64,000 bases of DNA from Nitrospirillum viridazoti (GTDB lineage Bacteria; Pseudomonadota; Alphaproteobacteria; Azospirillales; Azospirillaceae): assembly GCF_007827975.1 (NCBI RefSeq), contig NZ_VITT01000002.1; one strand, 5' to 3'. This document shows, in pieces, positions 35,951 through 47,216 of the stretch (its first letter is position 1; every line of letters starts with the position of its first letter). Both the position numbers and the translations under genes were made by a program. The notes beneath the pieces are model-generated. The model worked only from the letters and a program-made list of their open reading frames with translations. It ran no database searches and was not told the DNA's origin.

Positions 35951-37108
35951 TCATCGGCCACCGGCCAATTCCAAGGCCGCCGCCGCCGGTGCGGCGGGGC
36001 GGCCGTGTCGGGGCAGCCGTTCATCGATGCGCCGGAACGTGGCCAGGGCCTGGCCCACCACCTGGTCCATGTTGTAGTAGCGGTAGGTGGCCAGGCGGCC
36101 GACGAACCAGGTGTCCGGCGTGGCGTCGGCCAGGGCCTCGTAGCGGCGGTAAAGCTCCTGGTTCTCAGGGCGCGGCACGGGATAGTACGGATCGCCGACG
36201 CCGCTGGGATACTCATAGGTCAGGGCCGTCTTGGGGTGCACCTGGCCCGTCAGGTGCTTGTACTCCGTAACCCGGGTATAGGCCTGGTCCTGGGGGTGGT
36301 TCACCACCGCCACCGGCTGGTGCCGCGTCCGATCCAGGGTCACATGCTCGAACCGCAGCGAGCGGTAGGGAAGCGGGCCGTGGCGGTATCCGAAAAATTC
36401 GTCGATCTGCCCGGTGTAGATCAGCCTTCTGTGGGGGACCACGTCCCGCAAATCGGCGTAGTCGGTCTGCAGCATGATCTTGATGTTCGGGTGGCGCAGC
36501 ATGCGCTCGAACATCCGCGTGTAGCCGTCGCGCGGCATGGCCTGGAAACTGTCGGTGAAGTAGCGGTCGTCCGTGTTGGTGCGCGTGGGCACGCGGGCGG
36601 TGACGGACCGGTCCAGCAGGCTGGGGTCCAGGCCCCACTGCTTGCGGGTATAGCCGCGGAAGAACTTCTCATACAGTTCCCGTCCCACGGCGCTCACCAC
36701 CACATCCTCCGACGTCAGGATGGGAGCCACAGGTTCCGCCCTTGCCCGCAGGAAGGCGGCAGCCTCTTCGTCGCTGGACAGGGATAGTCCGTAGAGGATG
36801 TTGAGGGTGGTACGGTTGATAGGGATGGGCACCAGCTTGCCATCCACCGACGCCAGCACCCGGTGGCTGTAGTCGCGCCATCCGGTGAAGGCGGAGAGAT
36901 AGTCCACGATCTGGCTGTTGTTGGTGTGGAAGATATGCGGCCCATACTGATGGATCAGCAGCCCGTCCTCATTGTAGCGGTCGTAGGCGTTGCCCCCGAC
37001 ATGGGGCCGCCGGTCGATGAGGAGGACGCGCTCGTTCCGCTGGCTGGCCAGGCGTTCCGCCAGCACGCTGCCGGCGAAGCCGGCGCCGACGATCAACCAG
37101 TCAAACAT
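35951..37108 (-). CDS. glf: UDP-galactopyranose mutase
   Basis: 385 residues, full length. FAD-binding GAGFAGSVLAERLA is at residues 8-21, with the family segments HVGGNAYD, QYGPHIFHTN and YTRKQWG plus the late Arg-containing LATYRYYNMDQVV. It converts UDP-galactopyranose to UDP-galactofuranose, the donor for Galf in surface glycans. It overlaps the glycosyltransferase gene by eight bases, so the two are co-translated. I infer a Galf-containing surface polysaccharide or glycolipid. Confidence 0.95.
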   Translation of the reverse strand: MFDWLIVGAGFAGSVLAERLASQRNERVLLIDRRPHVGGNAYDRYNEDGLLIHQYGPHIFHTNNSQIVDYLSAFTGWRDYSHRVLASVDGKLVPIPINRTTLNILYGLSLSSDEEAAAFLRARAEPVAPILTSEDVVVSAVGRELYEKFFRGYTRKQWGLDPSLLDRSVTARVPTRTNTDDRYFTDSFQAMPRDGYTRMFERMLRHPNIKIMLQTDYADLRDVVPHRRLIYTGQIDEFFGYRHGPLPYRSLRFEHVTLDRTRHQPVAVVNHPQDQAYTRVTEYKHLTGQVHPKTALTYEYPSGVGDPYYPVPRPENQELYRRYEALADATPDTWFVGRLATYRYYNMDQVVGQALATFRRIDERLPRHGRPAAPAAAALELAGGR

Positions 37109-38378
37109 GGGCGGGCTCCTGCTCCGCCGGTGCCGTGGTGAACGCGTGCCGCGCCGGCTGCGCGGCCGGGGGGCTTTTCCGTTCCGGCCGGGCTTTCGCC
37201 GCGGCGACGCCCTCTATCAGGGTGCGCATGGCGGCCCAGGTCTTGTCCCACGAGGTCGCGGCCAGCTGGCGCTTCACCGCCGCCCGCCACAGGTCCCGGG
37301 GCTGCGTCAGCAGGCCGTCGAGGTGGATCGCCATGGCCGCCGCGTCGTCCGCGATCTTGACCAGATCCTTGGTGCCGTAGGGGTTGACCACGTCGGTGAT
37401 GGGCGTGGACACCAGCGGCACGCCGGCCGCCAGGAACTCCGGCGTCTTGGTCGGGCTGATGAAGCGCGTGGCCTCGTTCAGGGCAAAGGGCATGAAGCCC
37501 GCGTCCCAGCCGGCCAGGTAGCGGGGAAGCTCGTCATATCCCTTCGCGCCCAGCCAATGCAGGTTGGCGCGGCGGGGCAGGCTGGCCGCGTCGATCTTGA
37601 CCACCGGGCCCAGCATGACGAAGTGCCAGTCGGGCCTGAGGTCGGCCAGTTGCCCCACCAGGTCCAGGTCCATGCGTTCGTCGATCACGCCGAAGAAGCC
37701 GATGCGCGGGTGGGGGATGTCCGCCTGGTCCGCCGGCTCAATCCCGTCATAGCTCCAGGCCTGGGCGAAATGCCGCGCGTCGATGCTGGAGGGGAAGGGG
37801 TGCACGGCGGGATGGCGGTGGCGCTTGGCCGCGTAAAGGCTCATGCCGCCGGTGAAGACCAGGTCGGCCTTGGCGAACAGGGCGTTTTCCTGGGCAAGCA
37901 GGTGGTGCGAGGCGCCCAGGAAGGCCGACAGCTCGTCCATGTTGTCATAGACCGTCACCGCTGCCGGGATGTCGCCGGTGAACTCCAGGGCCGCCGGCGT
38001 GTAGTACCACAGCACCCGGGACGACGAGTCGCGACCGGCCAGCAGCGCGTGGACCAGTCGGCTCAGGTGAAAGGTCATGGCGTCGTCGTCGAGGCCGGAG
38101 GGAAGAACGGGTACCGCCACGGAAACACCATCGGGCCTGGGCGTGATGTCCATGCGAGGAAGGTTCGCCTCACCCTCCGGCGTGAAGACCGGCTCCTCGA
38201 TGAACAGGACCCGGTAGTGTTTGGCCGCGCGGCTCAACAGATGCTGCGGGCGCTGGCGCACGAAATCCCACCGCAGATGGGAAAAGCAGACCAGGTCGGG
38301 CGCGCGAGCCGCGCCGGGGGTAATCGAGTCAAGGCGAGGGCTGAGTGGGCGAGGGCTGAGTGCCCGTGCGTCCTGCAT
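37101..38378 (-). CDS. Glycosyltransferase (GT4-like, TuaH-type)
   Basis: 425 residues, GT-B fold. The N-terminal domain opens with DLVCFSHLRWDFVRQRPQHL, the hallmark of a group of transferases clustered with UDP-galactopyranose mutase. The C-domain has IGFFGVIDERMDLDLV and the donor-binding EFLAAGVPLVSTPI. No membrane segment. It probably adds galactofuranose or another sugar to a surface glycan. It is first in the operon with glf. A GGAAC-N17-CTTG sequence about 120 bases upstream is a weak stress-promoter candidate. Confidence 0.88.
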   Translation of the reverse strand: MQDARALSPRPLSPRLDSITPGAARAPDLVCFSHLRWDFVRQRPQHLLSRAAKHYRVLFIEEPVFTPEGEANLPRMDITPRPDGVSVAVPVLPSGLDDDAMTFHLSRLVHALLAGRDSSSRVLWYYTPAALEFTGDIPAAVTVYDNMDELSAFLGASHHLLAQENALFAKADLVFTGGMSLYAAKRHRHPAVHPFPSSIDARHFAQAWSYDGIEPADQADIPHPRIGFFGVIDERMDLDLVGQLADLRPDWHFVMLGPVVKIDAASLPRRANLHWLGAKGYDELPRYLAGWDAGFMPFALNEATRFISPTKTPEFLAAGVPLVSTPITDVVNPYGTKDLVKIADDAAAMAIHLDGLLTQPRDLWRAAVKRQLAATSWDKTWAAMRTLIEGVAAAKARPERKSPPAAQPARHAFTTAPAEQEPAHV

Positions 38379-38655
38379 GGCATTACTCCTGCCGCCCGGA
38401 ACGTCCGGGGGTTCGTTGTCGGGGAAGGGGGCCGGTTGCTCACGCTGGCGTGTTCGGGGGGCCCGTGTTCCGGGCGTGCTCCGGCGTCTGAAGCTGCAAG
38501 AACAGGGCGGAACGAAAGTTCCCGGCGGCTTCGCGGGAAGGCGCGGGTTTAAGGAAATAAAAAAAAATCAATGGGGGCGGCCGAACTTGGCGGTCGCCCA
38601 GGAATTATGCCCCCGCTGAACCCATGGCCAGCATCAGGCCGGGAGCGGAGGTGAC

Positions 38656-39847
38656 ATGGACGTGCAGGACGGTGATGATCTGTTCCGAAGCTTCTTTCTG
38701 GGTGGCTTCGAGTGCTCAACCCACCGCCGCCTGGACGGGCGGCGGCTGGACATTCTGGCCGCCACCGGCCACGACCGCCATGCCGAGGCGAACTACCGCC
38801 TGTTGGCGGCGGCCGGCATCCGCGCCGTGCGTGACGGGATTCGTTGGCACAGGATAGAGGTCGGGCCCGGATGGTATGACTGGTCGTCCGTCCTGCCGCA
38901 GCTGCGGGCGGCCAGGGCGGCGGGCATCCAGGTGATCTGGGATCTCTGCCACTACGGCTGGCCGGATGACCTGGATATCTGGTCGCCGGCTTTCGTCGAT
39001 CGCTTCGCCGGTTTCGCGGCGGCCGCGGCACGCCTCATCCGGGCGGAAAGCGACGCCATACCCTTTTTCTGCCCGATAAACGAAATCTCCTTCCTGGCAT
39101 GGGCCGGGGGGGATGAAGGCTATATGAACCCCTTCGCCCGAGGGGAGGGCGAGCGGCTGAAGGTCCAACTGGTGCGGGCCGCCATCGCTGCCGTTGACGC
39201 CATCCGGGCGGTCGACCTCAGAGCGCGCTTCGTCTACGCCGAACCGGCCATCCACGTGACGGCGGGCGCTCCCCTGGCGGAGGAGCATGAGGCGGCGGAA
39301 CGGCGGCGGCTGTCGCAGTTCCAGACCTACGACATGCTGAGCGGCCGGGAGGAGCCGGGCCTGGGCGGCGCACCGGCCTACCTGGACATCGTTGGCGTCA
39401 ATTTCTATCCGCATAACCAATGGTACCAGGGTGGCAGCACCATCCCGCTGGGCCATCACGGTTATCGGCCGCTGCATCAGATATTGGCGGAGTTCCATGC
39501 CCGGTACGGGCGGCCGCTGCTGATCGCGGAGACGGGGGCCGAAGGCAGCGCGCGCCCCTCCTGGCTGCACTATGTGTGTGCCGAGGTGCGCCAGGCGCGC
39601 GCGTGCGGCGTTCCCGTCCGGGGGATCTGCCTCTATCCCGTGCTGGACTATCCCGGCTGGGATGACGAGCGGCCCTGTGAGGTGGGCTTGCTGACCGCGT
39701 GGGACCCCGCCGGAACCGGCCGCATTCACCAGCCCCTGATGGATGAGCTGACCGTGCAACGCCATCTTATGGACCTGGAAGGGGGTCGGGAACGGGCTTT
39801 CGTCCCGGCGGTGGCGATGGGCAGGGCGCTGGCGGGAGGTGTCCGGC

Positions 39848-39855
<8 letters not shown>
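38656..39855 (+). CDS. Clan GH-A glycosidase (beta-glucosidase/GH1-like)
   Basis: 399 residues, no signal peptide. A TIM barrel with GIRAVRDGIRWHRIE and IQVIWDLCHYGWPDDLD, acid/base Glu in FFCPINEISFLAW and probable nucleophile Glu in LLIAETGAEG. The HYGWP-like motif resembles GH1 but the rest is short for that family, so the family placement is tentative. It overlaps the ABC exporter start by eight bases and is divergent from the glf/glycosyltransferase operon. I infer a role in making or trimming a surface glycan rather than in catabolism. Confidence 0.8.
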
Positions 39856-41719
<1,864 letters not shown>

Positions 41720-41769
41720 AATCCCGCGCCAGACCCACTCCCAGTTGGAACCGCCTCGTCACGCCACGA

Positions 41770-41982
41770 TCACCGCGGCGGTTTGGCGTCCCGCCCCGCT
41801 GGTTGAGCCAAATCGGTCTTCTCTCCCGGCTGGCAGGTGCCGCACACGCCGGTCCAGGCTGGTGGATCGTTTGCCGGGAAGGAGTCCTCGCTGGTTTCCC
41901 GGACGACATCCTTCTTCCTGATGGATGCGGTTCCCTGACGGGCTTGGGGTGGTGGCGCTGTGCCGTGGGATTGCGGGGCCAT
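41770..41982 (-). CDS. Small conserved protein with an SFPANDPPAW motif
   Basis: 70 residues. The ATG at 41982 is preceded by AGGAGG at ideal spacing. The only recognisable element is VRETSEDSFPANDPPAWTG, a motif (E-x-SFPAsDPP-x-W) found in small uncharacterised alphaproteobacterial proteins often near stress genes. The rest is polar and probably disordered, with two Cys (GVCGTC). It lies 47 bases downstream of DUF892 gene 2 on the same strand, so it is probably part of that stress operon. Confidence 0.7.
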   Translation of the reverse strand: MAPQSHGTAPPPQARQGTASIRKKDVVRETSEDSFPANDPPAWTGVCGTCQPGEKTDLAQPAGRDAKPPR

Positions 41983-42029
41983 CAAGTCCTCCTGGGCTGG
42001 TGTGGGCGCGTGCCGGCGGTCCCGGCGGC

Positions 42030-42539
42030 CTAACGCTTGCCGCCCTCTTCCATCACTTCGTCGCGCACCAGGTACTTCTTGGTCAGGGCGGGCAGATGCT
42101 CCGCCAGCCAGGCGGCCATCGCCTGCTCTTCACGCAGGCTCTGCTCGCATAGGTCGCGCGTCTCGGCATCGCCCACCGCATCCGCCGCCGCGATCAGGAT
42201 GGTGTACGAGGCGATCTCCATGTTTTCGAAAGCGAAGCTGGCGAGCGCGCCCTTGATGATCTCGTCGCTCACGAACATGCCGCCCAAGCCCTGGCCGAAG
42301 GCGGTGGCCCGCCCCGCGATGTCCTTCAGGGTTGACGTGTCGCCCCCCAGACGCGCCAGGCAACTTTCGAGACGCTGGGCTTGTGCCCTGGTTTCCGCGA
42401 TGTGTTCCCGCAGCTTGTCGCGCACCGGGGGATAGTTCTCGATACGCTCGCACATGGCGGTCATCATCGTTTCCGCCTGCTGCTCCATGGCGTGGGCGTC
42501 GCGCAACCAGTCCAGCAAATGTTCCTCGTTCGTGGCCAT
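42030..42539 (-). CDS. DUF892 ferritin-like protein (YciE/YciF family) 2
   Basis: 169 residues from the ATG at 42539, preceded by GAGGAGGA; the upstream in-frame codons look non-coding. It has the four-helix DUF892 pattern: LLDWLRDAHAMEQQAETMM, KLREHIAETRAQAQRLE, FAFENMEIASYTILIAAA and a final EEQAMAAWLAEHL helix. It is distant in sequence from the copy at 25575. Stress-associated; divergent from the manganese catalase. A GGAAC-N17-CTTG sequence at 42657-42682 is a weak promoter candidate. Confidence 0.88.
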   Translation of the reverse strand: MATNEEHLLDWLRDAHAMEQQAETMMTAMCERIENYPPVRDKLREHIAETRAQAQRLESCLARLGGDTSTLKDIAGRATAFGQGLGGMFVSDEIIKGALASFAFENMEIASYTILIAAADAVGDAETRDLCEQSLREEQAMAAWLAEHLPALTKKYLVRDEVMEEGGKR

Positions 42540-42796
42540 GGGCCATCCTCCTCGCTGAGAGTGTCGGGTTGGGATGCGGGAACGGGAAGGCCGGCGGTCG
42601 ACTGCGCGCCGCTCCGCCAACGTCCGCCTTTCCATGGGTGCATCCCCGTGTGCAGACAAGCCGAGCCGGCGCTTCCGGTTCCCCGACAATGAAGGTGAGG
42701 GTGGCAGTTCCAAGAAATTGATTGCCGGTTAGTAAAGTTTTTCTGTGAACAAGCGAAGCTTTGTCTCAGCAATTACTTTTATCATCTCGTTCTGTT

Positions 42797-42822
42797 GGAA
42801 CAATTCCAGATTCGCGGCCTTT
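42797..42822 (+). promoter_or_regulatory. EcfG-like promoter of the manganese catalase
   Basis: GGAAC (42797-42801), 17 bases, CTTT (42819-42822), about 68 bases before the ATG. It lies in the 350-base gap between DUF892 gene 2 and the catalase, which shows no gene. Confidence 0.5.
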
Positions 42823-42889
42823 TAAAAGGCGCTTCGAGGGCGCGCGGTATCGCCCATGGGTCACGACATGAATCAGAAGGACGAAGACA

Positions 42890-43783
42890 ATGTTCATGCA
42901 CAACAAGCGCCTGCAATACACGGTGCGGGTCGCCGAACCCAACCCCGTCCTGGCCAGCCTGATGCTGGAACAGTTCGGCGGCCCGCAGGGCGAGCTGGCG
43001 GCCGCCATGCGCTATTTCACCCAGGCGCTGGGTGAGACCGACCCCGGCCGCAAGGACATGCTGTTCGACATCGCCACGGAGGAGCTGAGCCACCTGGAGA
43101 TCATCGGCAGCATCGTCGCCATGCTGAACAAGGGCATCAAGGGCGACCTGGCCGAGGCCAACATGGCGGAGGCCGATCTCTATGCCGCGCTGAACCAAGG
43201 GGGCGACAGCCATACCCAGTCGCTGCTGTACGGCGGCGGGCCGTCGCTGACCAATTCCTCCGGTGTGCCGTGGACGGCGGCCTACATCGATAGCATCGGC
43301 GATCCCACCTGTGACTTGCGCTCCAACATTGCGGCGGAGAGCCGGGCCAAGATCGTCTACGAACGGCTGATCAACGTCACCGACGATCCCGGCATCAAGG
43401 ACGCCCTGGGCTTTCTCATGACGCGGGAGATCGCGCACCAGAAATCATTCGAGAAGGCGCTCTACGCCATCGAACCCAACTTCCCGCCGGGCAAGCTGCC
43501 GGGCAAGGCCGAATTCGCCGACCTTTACGTCAACACGTCCCAAGGCGAAGGGGACACCGAAGGCCCGTGGAACACCGGCGGGACTTGGCAACGGCTGGAC
43601 GACGTGGAGGGCAGCCTGCCGCTGGACGGCGGTGACGGCCTGCCGTCCGTCACCTTGACCGACGCGCAGAAGGAAGCTGCCCGGGCCCTGATGGCCCGCA
43701 CCATGTCCAACCCCGAAAGCGACCCGGTGACCGGCGCCGACCTCGGGTCCGGCAAGGTCGCGGCGGAGATGGCGGACGTTTGA
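42890..43783 (+). CDS. Manganese catalase family protein
   Basis: 297 residues. Ferritin-like core with the di-manganese ligands visible as GGPQGELAAAMRYFTQ, IATEELSHLEIIG, SRAKIVYERL and TREIAHQKSF (the two E..E-x-x-H pairs). The C-terminal extension ends in VAAEMADV. It would dismutate hydrogen peroxide without haem. It is commonly found with DUF892 and KGG proteins in stress islands. GAAGGACGA lies before the ATG, and a strong terminator follows at 43880. Confidence 0.93.
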   Translation: MFMHNKRLQYTVRVAEPNPVLASLMLEQFGGPQGELAAAMRYFTQALGETDPGRKDMLFDIATEELSHLEIIGSIVAMLNKGIKGDLAEANMAEADLYAALNQGGDSHTQSLLYGGGPSLTNSSGVPWTAAYIDSIGDPTCDLRSNIAAESRAKIVYERLINVTDDPGIKDALGFLMTREIAHQKSFEKALYAIEPNFPPGKLPGKAEFADLYVNTSQGEGDTEGPWNTGGTWQRLDDVEGSLPLDGGDGLPSVTLTDAQKEAARALMARTMSNPESDPVTGADLGSGKVAAEMADV

Positions 43784-43879
43784 TTCCACTTGGACGTTGG
43801 CCGGGCGCTGGGTTTCGGACCTGGGCCTGGGGGAACGCGAAACCAAGCACCTCCGGGGGCCATGGCAGCCCCCTTACAC

Positions 43880-43913
43880 GCCACGCCGGTTCGTCGCCGG
43901 CGTGGCTTTTTTT
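43880..43913 (+). terminator. Rho-independent terminator after the Mn catalase
   Basis: 10-bp stem GCCACGCCGG/CCGGCGTGGC (43880-43889, 43897-43906) followed by seven T. It is about 100 bases after the catalase stop. The rest of the 312-base gap holds an imperfect inverted repeat (GTGATGAGTG at 43941-43950, CATTCATCAC at 43962-43971) and no gene. Confidence 0.9.
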
Positions 43914-44095
43914 ATCTGGGCATGGCTGACATCCGGAATCGTGATGAGTGACGATCTAGAACATTCATCACTCACCACATAATTTAGCGGGGTGGCTTGA
44001 TGCTGCACCCCGCCCACGGCGGCGCGGGTTCACGAATGGCTCCTCGCCTGTGTCCCTCTCAGGGCGGCGGCGCGGCGCATTGCCGGAGACAAAAG

Positions 44096-44449
44096 ATGTC
44101 CGCCTCTGTCCAGAGAGTGTTGCGCGCGCCCATCGGCGCTTTGATCCTGATTGGAATTATGTCCAGCCCGGCGCTCGCCGCGCGGCAGGATGATCCGGCG
44201 AAAGCCTTCATCGCGTCATTGGCGGGGGAGCGGGACGCCGGAGTGCCGCGCTATCCCGGTCACCTTGAAGCTCAGCCCGGGCCCGAGGCTCAGCCGGCCC
44301 CCGAGGCTCAGTTGGGGGAGGATCCGGCGCGGCGGTTCATCGCCGGGCTGGCGGGCACGCATGACCGTCCGTCCAGCATCACCGTGCCCGAGGTGGGCAT
44401 GCGGCCCGAGCGCGACTTCATAAATCGTCTCGCTGGCCGGACGCCCTGA
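44096..44449 (+). CDS. Small exported protein with three F-I-x-x-L-A-G repeats
   Basis: 117 residues from the ATG at 44096 (GGAG seven bases upstream), with signal peptide VLRAPIGALILIGIMSSPALA. The mature part carries three copies of a short motif: DPAKAFIASLAG (33-44), DPARRFIAGLAG (76-87) and RPERDFINRLAG (103-114), joined by Pro/Glu/Gln-rich linkers. I do not recognise the family. The amphipathic repeats could bind a partner or surface. No operon partner on this strand. Confidence 0.65.
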   Translation: MSASVQRVLRAPIGALILIGIMSSPALAARQDDPAKAFIASLAGERDAGVPRYPGHLEAQPGPEAQPAPEAQLGEDPARRFIAGLAGTHDRPSSITVPEVGMRPERDFINRLAGRTP

Positions 44450-44499
44450 CGCCGGGGCCCGTCCGCCAGTTCTCCGTGGGAAGCGCACGGTTGGATGGG

Positions 44500-44898
44500 C
44501 TATCGGCCCCGCCCCGCCACCGCCGCTTCAACCCGGGTCAGCAAATCCTCAGGGTCCAGGGGTTTGCACAGGAAGGCCGCGGCCCCGGCCTCCAGCGCCC
44601 GCTGGCTCAGGAGGGGATCGGCGAAGGCGGTCATGATGATGATGGGCAGGTCGTCGCCGGCGTCGCGCAGCGCCGCCTGCAGAGCCAGCCCGTCCATGAC
44701 CGGCATGTGCAGGTCGGTGACCAGACAGGCGGCCTTGCCCCGCGCGGGGGAGTCCAGGAAAGCCACCGCCCCGTCGAATCCCCGGGCATCGAACCCGGCG
44801 GAGCGCATGAGGCTCAGCAGGCTGCCGCGGACTTCCGCGTCATCGTCGACGATCGCGATAATGGGATTGCTCAGGGCCCTTACTCCGCCTTCAGACAC
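44500..44898 (-). CDS. Receiver-only response regulator (FixJ-type receiver)
   Basis: 132 residues from a GTG at 44898 (GGCGG upstream); a longer frame to 44985 lacks a better start. The receiver has IIAIVDDDAEVRGSL, the phospho-Asp in CLVTDLHMPVMDG, IIIMTAFADP and Lys in FLCKPLDPEDLL. The sequence resembles FixJ-type receivers but no DNA-binding domain follows. It lies 157 bases downstream of the PAS kinase at 45056 on the same strand and is its likely partner, acting through protein contact or as a phosphate sink. Confidence 0.85.
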   Translation of the reverse strand: MSEGGVRALSNPIIAIVDDDAEVRGSLLSLMRSAGFDARGFDGAVAFLDSPARGKAACLVTDLHMPVMDGLALQAALRDAGDDLPIIIMTAFADPLLSQRALEAGAAAFLCKPLDPEDLLTRVEAAVAGRGR

Positions 44899-45055
44899 GC
44901 ATCCGCCGGATGAGGGCAGATGGGGATGCGCGCCTCCTTGAACGCATCCCTGTACCCTGGCGGGCGGGCGGGGCCCATCATACATAGATGTTAATTTGGG
45001 ATGTTAATTTGGGTGTCAGGTGCCCCAAGGGGGGAGCGGCAGCTTGGCGCGGCAA

Positions 45056-47101
45056 TCACGCGGCGTGCATGCCGCCACTTTCCCCGACGTCATCGCCGGC
45101 CGCCCGCTCTTCCGGCGCCACCGGCAGGGTGGCCACCGGCAGGGTGAAGGCGAAGGTGGCGCCCCGGCGACCGCTTCCGGGGGCGGTAGCGTCGTTGTTG
45201 GCGGCAGTGATCTGCCCGCCGTGTGCCTCGATGATGGAGCGGCAGATGGACAGGCCCATGCCCATGCCATCGGCCTTGGTGGTGAAGAAGGGCTCGAACA
45301 AGGTCGCGGGTTCCACGTCCTGGATGCCGGCGCCGCTGTCCCGTACGGAAATCCTGACCAGATCGTCCACCCGCTCCGCCAGGATGGTGATGTCGCGGGC
45401 CGCATCGCCGTCCACAAGCGGGCTGCCCTGCGCGCCGGTGGCCTGGATGGCGTTCATCAGCAGATTCATCAGCACCTGCTGCACCTGCACCTTGTCACCC
45501 CGCACCGGCAGCAGGTCGGACGGGCACAGCACGCGGACGGCGATGGCCTTGGCCTGCACCTCGCGGCCCACCAGGGCCACGGTTTCCGCCACCAGCGCCT
45601 CCACCACCAGGGTGTCGGTCTTGGGCGGGGCCTTGCGGGCCAGGGCGCGGATGCGGGCGATGACGTCGGCGGCGCGGGTGCCGTTGGTCACCACATGCTG
45701 CAGGCAGTCCTCCACCTCATGCGCATGCTCGGGCCCGCGCGCCAGCCAGCGGCGGCCCGTCTTGCCATAGGTGATGATGGCCGACAGCGGCTGGTTGACC
45801 TCATGCGCGATGGAGGCCGCCAGCTGGCCCAGCGTGCTCATGCGCGATACATGCGCCAGTTCGGTCCTGAGCTGCGCCAGCTTGGCCTGGACCTGGTTGC
45901 GCTCCGTCACGTCCAGCGCCATGACCAGGATGCGCGACCAGTCCTCATCCTCCGGCGGGACGGTGACGCGCAGCACCACGTCCACCATGCCGCCCGACAG
46001 GGTGCGGAATTGGCCCTCCGCCTCCACCATGCGCTCACCCGCCGACAGGGCGGCGAACACCTGGACCAGGGCGGCCTCGCTGCTGGGCGTGTACATGGCG
46101 ACGATGCTGCCCGCCAGCAGCTGTTCCGCCCCCTCGGCCTCGAACAGGCGGACGGCGGCGGCGTTGATGGCGCGGATACGGGTCGCCTGGCCCGCCTGCC
46201 GGATCAGGTCGGGGTGCAGGGCCAGGCCGGCCTTGAGGTCCCCGTCACCCAGGTCGCGCGCCCTTTCCAGCACGCGGAAGGCGTCCGTCCAGTCCGACTC
46301 CCAGATGGCGAAGCCGGCGGCGTTGAAGATGGCGCGATAGCGTCCCTCAGACCTTTGGCGTTCCGCATCCGCCCGCCGCTGTTCGGTCAGGTCGGCGCTG
46401 GTCTCGATAATGCCGATGTTGCCGCCCTGGCCGTCGAAGCGCGCCAGCCAACGGCTGGCCAGCACGATGCGGCGGCCGTCGCGGCGCACCCGTGTCAGCT
46501 CGCCGGACCAGTGGCCGGCCTGGGCAAGGGCTTGGCGTACCTCGTCCGCCGGATAAGCGGTCTGCAGCAGCTGCTGACAGGGTTGGCCCAGCGCCTCCTC
46601 CCGGGTCCAGCCGTACAGATGTTCCGCGCCATCGTTCCAATAGCGGATGATGCCGTCGGCGTCGTGGATGACCACGGTGTCGTGCGTCAGCTCCAGGATG
46701 CGGGCCTGCTCCGCCATGGCGGTGCGGGCGCTGCGATTGCTGAGCGACAGCAGGGTGGTGACGAGGATGGCCGTCAGGCTGACGGCCAGGCGCATGGCCG
46801 CCCCTTCCGACAGGTCCTCCATATGGCCGGCCAGGAAGGCGGCGCCGGTCAGCGCAGCGCAGGCCAGGCCTGTGAGCATCACCGCCCGGCGGCCGTGGGA
46901 GATGGCGACCAGCAGCACGACGGCGGTGTGCAACACCGCCACCGCGCCCTGCAGCGGGCTGAAAGCATCGGCGGAAAAGATCAGCAGCGCCAGCACGGCT
47001 GCGGCCACGCACTGGGTGCGGCCATGGCCGGCTAGCGCCGCCAGGGGTCGTGACCGCCGGCGCGGCGGCGCCCGATTGGGATTCGAGGGAGAGGGGCCCA
47101 T
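45056..47101 (-). CDS. Membrane PAS-domain sensor histidine kinase (FixL-like)
   Basis: 681 residues from the ATG at 47101; upstream in-frame codons belong to a region that encodes an SDR remnant on the other strand. About four membrane helices lie in residues 28-125, then a PAS domain (about 140-255, VIHDADGIIRYWNDGAEHLY), a second degenerate PAS region, and the kinase core with His433 in IAHEVNQPLSAI, N-box NLLMNAIQATG and G-box GMGMGLSICRSI. It probably pairs with the receiver protein downstream. The signal is unknown; there is no visible haem-pocket evidence, so FixL-like refers only to overall architecture. Confidence 0.9.
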   Translation of the reverse strand: MGPSPSNPNRAPPRRRSRPLAALAGHGRTQCVAAAVLALLIFSADAFSPLQGAVAVLHTAVVLLVAISHGRRAVMLTGLACAALTGAAFLAGHMEDLSEGAAMRLAVSLTAILVTTLLSLSNRSARTAMAEQARILELTHDTVVIHDADGIIRYWNDGAEHLYGWTREEALGQPCQQLLQTAYPADEVRQALAQAGHWSGELTRVRRDGRRIVLASRWLARFDGQGGNIGIIETSADLTEQRRADAERQRSEGRYRAIFNAAGFAIWESDWTDAFRVLERARDLGDGDLKAGLALHPDLIRQAGQATRIRAINAAAVRLFEAEGAEQLLAGSIVAMYTPSSEAALVQVFAALSAGERMVEAEGQFRTLSGGMVDVVLRVTVPPEDEDWSRILVMALDVTERNQVQAKLAQLRTELAHVSRMSTLGQLAASIAHEVNQPLSAIITYGKTGRRWLARGPEHAHEVEDCLQHVVTNGTRAADVIARIRALARKAPPKTDTLVVEALVAETVALVGREVQAKAIAVRVLCPSDLLPVRGDKVQVQQVLMNLLMNAIQATGAQGSPLVDGDAARDITILAERVDDLVRISVRDSGAGIQDVEPATLFEPFFTTKADGMGMGLSICRSIIEAHGGQITAANNDATAPGSGRRGATFAFTLPVATLPVAPEERAAGDDVGESGGMHAA

Positions 47102-47216
47102 GATCCGCCCGTGCTTATTGTCCAGGCCGGGCCTGCGATGTTGCGTCGCGGCCAGGATAATCAAGGGCCTAGCGGTCCGTAAATAGTATCGCATTTGTGC
47201 AACGAAATCCGCGCGC

